A stretch of 10,119 bases of DNA, taken from assembly GCA_007124345.1 (NCBI GenBank), contig SLFH01000186.1, positions 1 through 10,119 on the forward strand. The letters run 5' to 3'. Source of the DNA: Phycisphaerales bacterium. Lineage in GTDB: Bacteria; Planctomycetota; Phycisphaerae; Phycisphaerales; UBA1924. The notes under the pieces were generated by a model, which searched no databases, had not been told where the DNA came from, and was given only the letters and a program-made list of their open reading frames with translations. A program made the position numbers and the translations under genes. Positions within the stretch are counted from its first letter, which is position 1. Every line of letters starts with the position of its first letter. Below, piece by piece: positions 4,464-10,119 of this stretch.

Positions 4464-7379
4464 ATGTCCGACGCCGTGCAGAAGCCCAAGAACGCCTACA
4501 AGCAGACGCTGAACCTGCCCAAGACGGCCTTCCCGATGAAGGCCAACCTCGTGCAGAACGAGCCCGCCAGCGAGCAGCGCTGGAACCAGGCCGGGCTGTA
4601 CAAGAAGCTGATCGAGGGCCGGGCCGAGGCCGAGGGCTTCGTCTTCCACGACGGTCCCCCCTACGCCAACGGATCGATCCACCTCGGGCACCTGATGAAC
4701 AAGTGCCTGAAGGATTTCGTCGTGCGCACACAGGCGATGCTCGGGCGCAACTGCCCGTTCGTGCCGGGGTGGGACTGCCACGGCCTGCCGATCGAGCACA
4801 AGGTGCTCACCGAGATGATCGAGTCGGGCAAGGCCTCCAAGCTCGAATCGCTCGATGAGGACAACCGTCGCCTGGCCATCCGCGGGGCCTGCAAGAACTA
4901 CGCCGAGAAGTACCAGAAGGTGCAGGCGGGGCAGATGCAGCGTCTGCTCACGCTCGCCGACTACGACGATCCGTACCTGACCATGCACCCGGCGTACGAG
5001 GCGTCGGTGCTCGAAGTCCTCGCGGGGATGGTCGAGAAGGGGCTGGTCTACCGCGCCCGCAAGGCGGTGCACTGGTCGATCGCCAACGAGACGGCGCTCG
5101 CCGAGGCGGAGCTTGAGTACCAAGAGCGCGAGGACATCTCCGTCTTCGTCGACTTCGAGGCCGAGAGCGCAAGCGCGGTCTACGAGGCCTTCGGCGTCGC
5201 CGAGGACGAACGCCCGGGCATGACCCCGAGCTTCATGATCTGGACGACCACGCCCTGGACGCTCCCGGCGAACCTCGCGCTGGCGGTCAACCCCCGCTAC
5301 ACCTACGCGCTGGTGCAGGTCGACGGGAATCTGACGGTGCTGGCCGAGGATCTGGTCGAACAAGTGACCAAAGCCGCCAAGGCCGAGGATGTGCGCGTGC
5401 TGGCGACGGTCGGCGGCGAGAAACTGCTCGGCCTGCGCTATTGCCACCCGCTCAGAGACACGCCCCCAGCGCCCGACGAGGCCGAGGCGTCGCGCGTCGA
5501 CCCATCGAAAATCTGGTCGGTCGTCGCGGCGGACTATGTCACGCTCGAAGACGGCACCGGCCTCGTCCATACCGCGCCCGGCCACGGCGCCGAGGACTAC
5601 CAGACCGGCCTGCGCGAAGGGCTCCCCGTCTACTGCCCCGTGCTCGAAAACGGGACCTACGACGAGAGCGTGCCCGAGTGGCTGCAAGGCATGAGCGTCT
5701 GGGAGGCCAACGAGCAGGTCACCGAGCACCTGCGCGACAGCGGGCATCTGTTTCACGACAACAAGTTCATGCACTCCTACCCCCACGACTGGCGGAGCAA
5801 GACGCCGGTGATCTTCAGAGCCACCGAGCAGTGGTTCGTGGGCGTCGACCAGGCGTACGAGGTCGGTGGCGAGAAGGCGACGCTGCGCGAGCGTGCGATG
5901 AAGGCGATTGACCCGGCCGGGCCCGACGCGGTGCGCTTCATCCCCGAGTGGGGGCGCAACCGCATGCGCGGCATGCTCGAGTCGCGACCGGACTGGTGCA
6001 TCAGCCGCCAGCGCGCCTGGGGTTTGCCCATCCCCGCGTTCCATACCCCCGGCGGCGAGACGCTGATGACCGGCGCGACTGTCCGCGCCGTCGCCGAAGC
6101 GGTGCGCAAGCGCGGCTCCGACGCATGGTTCAGAGAATCGCCGGCGGAACTGCTCGCGGGCTACGACCCGGCCTCGGACCCCGACGCGCCGGCGGATGTC
6201 GATCTGTCGACTCTGAAGAAGGGCGGGGACATCCTCGATGTCTGGTTCGAGTCGGGCTGCTCGTGGAACGCGGTGATGCGCCAGCGTTCTGGCGGCGCCG
6301 ACTACCCGATCGAGCTGTACCTGGAAGGCTCTGACCAGCACCGCGGCTGGTTCCAGGTCTCGCTGCTGTGCGCGCTGGCCGAGACGGGTCGGCCGCCCTT
6401 CAAGGCTGTGCTCACCCACGGGTTCATGGTCGACAAGGACGGGCACAAGCTCAGCAAGAGCAAGGGGCACACGATCGAGGCCCTGTTCAAGGACCACGGG
6501 GCGGATGTGCTCCGCTGGTGGGTCAGCTCGTTGAGCTACGAGGGAGATGTCAAGGTCGATGAGGCGTTCTTCAAGCTTGCGGGCGAGAGCTACCGCAAGG
6601 TGCGCAACACGCTGCGCTTCCTCCTGAGCAACCTCGACGGGTTCGACCCGACCAAGGACGCGGTCGCCCTCGACAGCCTTCACCCGACATCGCCCGACGC
6701 GTGGGTGCTGGGCGAGTACGAGAAGGTGCGCGACAGCGTCACCAAAGCGATGCAGAACTATCAGTTCGCCAAATCGCACAAGACGCTGTTCGATCTCTGC
6801 AACGACACGCTCAGCGCCGTGTACCTCGCGGCGGTCAAGGACCGGCTGTACTGCGACAAACCCGACGCCCCGAGGCGCAGGCGGACGCAGACGGCGATCT
6901 ACGAGATCGCAAGCGGGCTGTGCAGACTGCTCGCGCCGGTGCTCTGCCACACGGCCGACGAGGCGTGGCGCGAGCTGCGTTCGCTCTCGGGCGACAGCGA
7001 CGCCTGCGTGCATCTGGAGACCTTCCCGGAGAAACTCGAAGTCGAGGTCAGCGAGGCGTGGCCGGCGCTGATGGAGCTGCGCGACAGGGCGCTGGCGGCG
7101 ATGGAGAAGGCCAAGGCCGGCGGCATCGAGAACCCGCTCGACGCGGCACTCACACTGCCCGACCCGGAAGGGAAGTTCGGGGGCTTTGAGCACGACGACC
7201 TGGCGGACCTTCTGGGCGTCAGCCGCATCGCGTTGAGAGCGGATGGCGAGATCGAGGTGCAAGACCTGCGCAACGAGCCCCGCTGCGAGCGGAGTTGGAA
7301 GCGGACGCCCGATGTCCGCGAGCGTTCCGACGGGGGCGTGCTTTCAGAGCGCGATGCGCAGGCCGTGGGTGTGGAGTAG
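4464..7379 (+). CDS. ileS: Isoleucyl-tRNA synthetase
   Basis: A 971-residue class I aminoacyl-tRNA synthetase that charges tRNA-Ile with isoleucine in the cytoplasm. The full fold is present. PPYANGSIHLGH gives the HIGH motif as HLGH (73-76), and GWDCHGLPIEHKV follows at about 102-114. The CP1 editing domain includes WTTTPWTLPAN (from 260) and GTGLVHTAPGHGAEDY (from 364). CISRQRAWGLPIP and DVWFESG (from 592) lead to KLSKS (662-666), in place of KMSKS. The anticodon-binding helical domain ends the protein. Length is near that of bacterial IleRS. The odd feature is the C-terminus: the zinc ribbon, usually CxxC and CxxC, reads C941-E-R-S944 and S961-E-R-D964. The ATG start has no strong Shine-Dalgarno, but the N-terminus looks natural. 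Downstream lies the palindromic doublet. Confidence 0.97.
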   Translation: MSDAVQKPKNAYKQTLNLPKTAFPMKANLVQNEPASEQRWNQAGLYKKLIEGRAEAEGFVFHDGPPYANGSIHLGHLMNKCLKDFVVRTQAMLGRNCPFVPGWDCHGLPIEHKVLTEMIESGKASKLESLDEDNRRLAIRGACKNYAEKYQKVQAGQMQRLLTLADYDDPYLTMHPAYEASVLEVLAGMVEKGLVYRARKAVHWSIANETALAEAELEYQEREDISVFVDFEAESASAVYEAFGVAEDERPGMTPSFMIWTTTPWTLPANLALAVNPRYTYALVQVDGNLTVLAEDLVEQVTKAAKAEDVRVLATVGGEKLLGLRYCHPLRDTPPAPDEAEASRVDPSKIWSVVAADYVTLEDGTGLVHTAPGHGAEDYQTGLREGLPVYCPVLENGTYDESVPEWLQGMSVWEANEQVTEHLRDSGHLFHDNKFMHSYPHDWRSKTPVIFRATEQWFVGVDQAYEVGGEKATLRERAMKAIDPAGPDAVRFIPEWGRNRMRGMLESRPDWCISRQRAWGLPIPAFHTPGGETLMTGATVRAVAEAVRKRGSDAWFRESPAELLAGYDPASDPDAPADVDLSTLKKGGDILDVWFESGCSWNAVMRQRSGGADYPIELYLEGSDQHRGWFQVSLLCALAETGRPPFKAVLTHGFMVDKDGHKLSKSKGHTIEALFKDHGADVLRWWVSSLSYEGDVKVDEAFFKLAGESYRKVRNTLRFLLSNLDGFDPTKDAVALDSLHPTSPDAWVLGEYEKVRDSVTKAMQNYQFAKSHKTLFDLCNDTLSAVYLAAVKDRLYCDKPDAPRRRRTQTAIYEIASGLCRLLAPVLCHTADEAWRELRSLSGDSDACVHLETFPEKLEVEVSEAWPALMELRDRALAAMEKAKAGGIENPLDAALTLPDPEGKFGGFEHDDLADLLGVSRIALRADGEIEVQDLRNEPRCERSWKRTPDVRERSDGGVLSERDAQAVGVE

Positions 7380-7389
7380 CAGCCCGAAA

Positions 7390-7471
7390 GGTGGCGCAGC
7401 TCGCCGAGCCGTGTCTGGTTCTACCGCTTCCAGGCGCGACCATGGGACACGGCTCGGCGAGCCGTGCCACC
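7390..7471. repeat. Inverted doublet of palindromic repeats (REPIN-like)
   Basis: Two 26-base palindromes, 7390-7415 and 7446-7471, are inverted relative to each other across a 30-base spacer; 24 of 26 positions match. The right copy has arms CACGGCT and AGCCGTG; in the left copy the corresponding arm is CGCAGCT. Each can fold alone, or the two together can form one long hairpin. The doublet starts 11 bases after the ileS stop, in the gap before the kinase gene. Its architecture resembles REP doublets (BIMEs, REPINs) of other bacteria, though relation to those families is only an inference. In RNA it could terminate transcription or stabilise the ileS message. Confidence 0.8.
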
Positions 7472-7592
7472 CTGACTTCTCGGACTACGCCGATGCCTCC
7501 GCGAAACGCGCCGCCCGCCCGAACCGGTGATGCGACGGGGCATCGGTTGTGCCGGGGCATCATCGCCCTTGAGGCGGGCGTGGCTCGGGCCG

Positions 7593-8462
7593 ATGGTCCG
7601 GGTGATGCACCACCCTCAGAACAACCCGGACCCCGATCAGCCGCGTCGCCCGCTGCCCAACGCGATCATCCGCAAGGCCGATCCGGGCGATCAGACCGAG
7701 TTTCTCGAGGCGCTCGCGCACGAGCTCAACGGGCTGCTCGACGGCTCGATGCGTTCGCTGGCCCTGGCGATGCGTCAGCTCGCCAAGGCGGAAGAGGCGG
7801 CGGCCGGGACTGATGCTTCCACCGTGCCCCCCGCCGAAGCGGGCGCTTTAGAGTCGGCCCAGGAGCGTCTGGCGACGGTGCAGCAGTCGCTGGACCGGAT
7901 GTCGGATCTGGTGCACGCCGCGATGACCAGCGCCGCGACCTCGATCGGTTCGGCGCTCGTGCCCGGGGGCAAGCCGGTGGTGCTGGCGGAGGCGATCCGG
8001 CACGCGATCGAGGTCGTGCAGCCGGGCGACAAGCCGGGGCTGAAGATCGATCTGCAGATCGGCGAAGGGGCGCGCAAGGCTTCGGCGGGCGCGCTCTACG
8101 CCGTCGTGCTCAACGCCCTGCGCAACGCGGCCGAGTCGATCAACAGCGCCGGGGGCGAGGGGACGATCCGCGTTCGTGCGGCTCTGGCTTCGGGCGAGCG
8201 CGAAGGGGGCGACATCCTGCTGGAGATCGAGGACGACGGGCCGGGCCTGCCCCCGGGGATCGAGCCTGCGGACCTTTTCCTGCTGGGTGTCGGAACGCGG
8301 GGCTCGGGGATCGGGCTGGCGCTGTGCGCGAAGGTGGTCACCGAGATGGGCGGGACGATCACGATCTCGGCGGGTTCTGGGGGAGGTCGACGCCCGGGTG
8401 CGCTGTTGCGTGTGCGCTGCCCGGCGCCGGTCGAGCCTTCCGACACGATCGGGGGCGCGTGA
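7593..8462 (+). CDS. Soluble sensor histidine kinase
   Basis: A 289-residue cytoplasmic kinase, by this start, with no membrane segment and no recognisable PAS, GAF or other sensor domain. Residues 36-63 form the first dimerisation helix with phosphoacceptor H43 in LAHELNGLLDG, a divergent NtrB-like H-box. Residues about 87-112 form the second helix. The ATPase domain follows, with N-box VLNALRNAAESI (N174, N178), G1 box DDGPGLP (214-220) and G2 box GTRGSGIGLAL (234-244). It should autophosphorylate and pass phosphate to the regulator encoded three bases downstream. The start is uncertain: in-frame starts occur at 7527, 7530, 7593 and 7605, none with a strong ribosome site. Sequence before 7593 looks like translated intergenic DNA. 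A signal may come through a partner protein. Confidence 0.88.
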   Translation: MVRVMHHPQNNPDPDQPRRPLPNAIIRKADPGDQTEFLEALAHELNGLLDGSMRSLALAMRQLAKAEEAAAGTDASTVPPAEAGALESAQERLATVQQSLDRMSDLVHAAMTSAATSIGSALVPGGKPVVLAEAIRHAIEVVQPGDKPGLKIDLQIGEGARKASAGALYAVVLNALRNAAESINSAGGEGTIRVRAALASGEREGGDILLEIEDDGPGLPPGIEPADLFLLGVGTRGSGIGLALCAKVVTEMGGTITISAGSGGGRRPGALLRVRCPAPVEPSDTIGGA

Positions 8463-8465
8463 GGC

Positions 8466-9893
8466 GTGGCCGAGGACCGTCCCGGCGTGCTGGTGGTCGA
8501 CAACGACCCGATCGTCGCCGAATCGCTCGCCGAGTTTCTCTCTCAGGAGGGGTACCGAGCATCGACCGCGTGCGGGGGCGAGGAGGCGCTCCGCGCGATC
8601 GCGGCCAGCGTCGAGTCGGGCTCGCGCTTCCAGGTCGTGCTCAGCGATGTCTCGATGCCCGGCATGGACGGGATGGAGCTGTTGCGGCAGGTGCGGGCCA
8701 AGCACCCGTCGCTGGCGTTTGTGGTGATGACCGGGTACGGGGCGATCGAGTCGGCGGTCGAGGCGTTGCGTGCCGGGGCGAGCGACTACCTGACCAAGCC
8801 GATCGTCGACGCCGAGCTCCGCGTCGCGATGGAGCGGGCGATGCGCGAGCAGGCGCTGCGCGTCGAGAACTCGACGCTGCGGCGGAGGCTCGACAAGCAC
8901 GAGGGCTTCGAAAACATCGTCGGCGCCGATCACCGGATGCGCAGGGTGTTCGAGCTGGTCGAGGCGGTGGCGCCCAGCCGCACGACCGTGCTGATGACCG
9001 GCGAGAGCGGGACGGGCAAGAGCCTGATCGCGCGCGAGATTCACCGGCGCAGCCCGAGAGAAAAAAAGCCATTCGTTGAGCTCGCGTGCGGGTCGATCCC
9101 CGAGACGCTGCTGGAGAGCGAGCTGTTCGGGCATGTCAAGGGCGCGTTCACCGGGGCGCACGCCGACAAGCGGGGCCGATTCCAGGCGGCCGATGGCGGC
9201 ACGCTTTTCCTCGACGAGATCAACTCCGCCAGCCCGGGCATGCAGCTCAAGCTGCTGCGGGTTCTACAGGAGCGACGGTTCGAGCCTGTGGGGTGTTCAG
9301 AAAGCATCGAGGTCGATGTGCGAGTCGTGCTTGCGAGCAACCAGGCGCTGGAGGATCTGGTCGCCGACGGGCGGTTCCGTCAGGACCTGTACTACCGCAT
9401 CAATGTGGTGAAGATCGACCTGCCGCCCCTGCGCGATCGGGTGGGCGACATCCCGCTGCTCGCCGAGCGGATGCTGGCCGAGTTTGCCTTGGAGCTGAAC
9501 AAGCAGCTCGTCGGATTCTCGGGCGAGGCGATGGATGCGCTTCGCCGGTACCCGTTCCCGGGCAATGTGCGCGAGCTGCGCAACGCGGTGGAGCGTGCGG
9601 CGGTGCTCAGCCGTTCGCCGACGATCCAGCTCGGTGACTTGCCGCAGACGATCAGCGGCGGCGACTCGCCCCTGGCCGACCGCATCACGGAGGCGGACGA
9701 CAAGGCGTGGGAGCCGATGCCGCTGGCCGAGGCGCTGCGCGAGCCGGAGCGGAAGATCATCCTCAAGGCGCTGGAGGCGAACGACTGGAACCGCCAGCAG
9801 ACCGCCGACGAGCTGGAGATCAACCGCACGACGCTGTACAAGAAGATGAAGCAGCTCAACATCGACGCCCCGCCGGACAGGCGGGCGGGGTGA
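8466..9893 (+). CDS. NtrC-family sigma54-dependent response regulator
   Basis: A 475-residue transcription activator with the three standard NtrC domains. The receiver (about 7-122) has D12 and D14 near the acidic pocket (the second pocket position reads N13), phosphoacceptor D61 in LSDVSMPGMDG, T89 and K111. The AAA+ domain (about 150-395) has Walker A GESGTGKS (179-186), the sigma54-contact loop GAFTGA (226-231), Walker B GGTLFLDE (244-251) and the sensor II motif NVRELRN (367-373). A Fis-type helix-turn-helix (about 420-465) ends in NRTTLYKKMKQL. An intact GAFTGA indicates real sigma54 activation. The GTG start lies three bases after the kinase stop, with a G-run about 10 bases upstream, so the two genes form an operon. 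Target promoters are unknown. The family includes NtrC, ZraR and AtoC; a specific symbol is not justified. Confidence 0.95.
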   Translation: MAEDRPGVLVVDNDPIVAESLAEFLSQEGYRASTACGGEEALRAIAASVESGSRFQVVLSDVSMPGMDGMELLRQVRAKHPSLAFVVMTGYGAIESAVEALRAGASDYLTKPIVDAELRVAMERAMREQALRVENSTLRRRLDKHEGFENIVGADHRMRRVFELVEAVAPSRTTVLMTGESGTGKSLIAREIHRRSPREKKPFVELACGSIPETLLESELFGHVKGAFTGAHADKRGRFQAADGGTLFLDEINSASPGMQLKLLRVLQERRFEPVGCSESIEVDVRVVLASNQALEDLVADGRFRQDLYYRINVVKIDLPPLRDRVGDIPLLAERMLAEFALELNKQLVGFSGEAMDALRRYPFPGNVRELRNAVERAAVLSRSPTIQLGDLPQTISGGDSPLADRITEADDKAWEPMPLAEALREPERKIILKALEANDWNRQQTADELEINRTTLYKKMKQLNIDAPPDRRAG

Positions 9894-9924
9894 TCGGCGG
9901 ATTTGAAACGGCCCAACTCTCTTC

Positions 9925-9950
9925 GTGGCCCAGCTCTCCGAGCTGGGTTC
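9925..9950. repeat. Dispersed palindromic repeat, variant stem
   Basis: CCCAGCT and AGCTGGG form a perfect 7-bp stem around CTCCG, with GTGG before and TTC after. Compared with the 7446-7471 copy (reverse complement), two stem pairs have both partners changed (A-T to C-G, and G-C to A-T), so pairing is preserved. A 12-base near-copy of its left part lies just upstream (9910-9921 against 9927-9938, one mismatch). It follows the response-regulator gene by 31 bases. Confidence 0.65.
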
Positions 9951-9979
9951 TCCAGGCTCTCGATCAAGCATCTAAAAGA

Positions 9980-10006
9980 CACTGGCGGACAAGCCGCCAG
10001 TGCCAC
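9980..10006. repeat. Dispersed palindromic repeat, CACTGGCGG type
   Basis: CACTGGCGG (9980-9988) pairs with CCGCCAGTG (9994-10002) across a 5-base loop, followed by CCAC. With the preceding GA it shares the GACAC and GTGCCAC ends of the other copies but has a different inner stem. It is nearly identical to the copy inside the HEAT-like gene at 1377-1403. Together with the oppositely oriented element at 9925-9950 it forms a second inverted pair, with a spacer of about 27 bases. Confidence 0.7.
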
Positions 10007-10022
10007 AGGTCCAAGACAGGGT

Positions 10023-10043
10023 GACCCGGCTCGCCGTGCCGCC
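10023..10043. repeat. Degenerate palindromic repeat with a 5-base deletion
   Basis: GACCCGGCTCG (10023-10033) followed by CCGTGCCGCC (10034-10043) matches the 7446-7471 copy at 19 of 21 positions if five bases (GCGAG) of the centre are deleted. The hairpin is largely destroyed, so this looks like a decayed copy. The remaining bases to the window end show no gene. Confidence 0.5.
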
Positions 10044-10119
10044 TCATCTGCCCAAAGTCTGCTCTTCTGTTCTCCTGCTTGAACCGTGAGGTCTCAGCGC
10101 CCCGCTTTATCCCGCAGAC

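Noticed and set aside
4404..7262. 952-residue minus-strand open frame opposite ileS
   Set aside because: It is the antisense shadow of ileS; the plus strand carries every IleRS motif.
7295..7813. Open frame overlapping the ileS end, the doublet and the kinase start
   Set aside because: It translates the palindromic repeats and the kinase in the wrong frame; shadow.

Overview
The window is GC-rich, densely coding bacterial chromosome. The gene set suggests a planctomycete, perhaps of the Phycisphaerae type: an FHA protein with an acidic Asp/Phe tail, a long HEAT-like protein, a probable DUF2617 protein, isoleucyl-tRNA synthetase, and a soluble histidine kinase paired with an NtrC-type regulator. 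GTG starts are frequent and intergenic hairpins are many. The lineage is an inference from gene style and was not tested.

Layout. 61-555 (+) encodes a small FHA-domain protein. It converges on a minus-strand pair: a 737-residue HEAT-like protein (3153 to 940) whose stop overlaps the start of a 111-residue single-span membrane protein (943 to 608). A 368-base divergent intergenic region (3154-3521) carries two sigma70-like promoters reading rightward and several hairpins. The probable DUF2617 gene follows at 3522-4067 (+). After a 396-base non-coding stretch comes ileS (4464-7379, +). A 213-base gap with a paired inverted palindrome separates ileS from a histidine kinase (about 7593-8462). Three bases later comes its likely partner, a sigma54-activating response regulator (8466-9893). 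The last 226 bases hold three more palindromic elements and no gene.

How the genes work together. The kinase and regulator form a convincing two-gene cytoplasmic two-component system acting through sigma54. The HEAT-like and membrane proteins are translationally coupled and may act together, but their job is unknown. IleRS is housekeeping; unusually, three of the four cysteines of its C-terminal zinc site appear to be replaced. The FHA and DUF2617 genes have no evident functional link to their neighbours.

The most interesting signal is non-coding. A family of roughly 21-29 base palindromes with shared ends and variable, covarying stems occurs at least seven times. One pair is a clear inverted doublet resembling REP/REPIN elements. 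Another copy lies in frame inside the HEAT-like gene next to a tandem repeat, and seems to have added about 29 residues to the protein. I found no clearly new defence, biosynthetic or mobile gene system.
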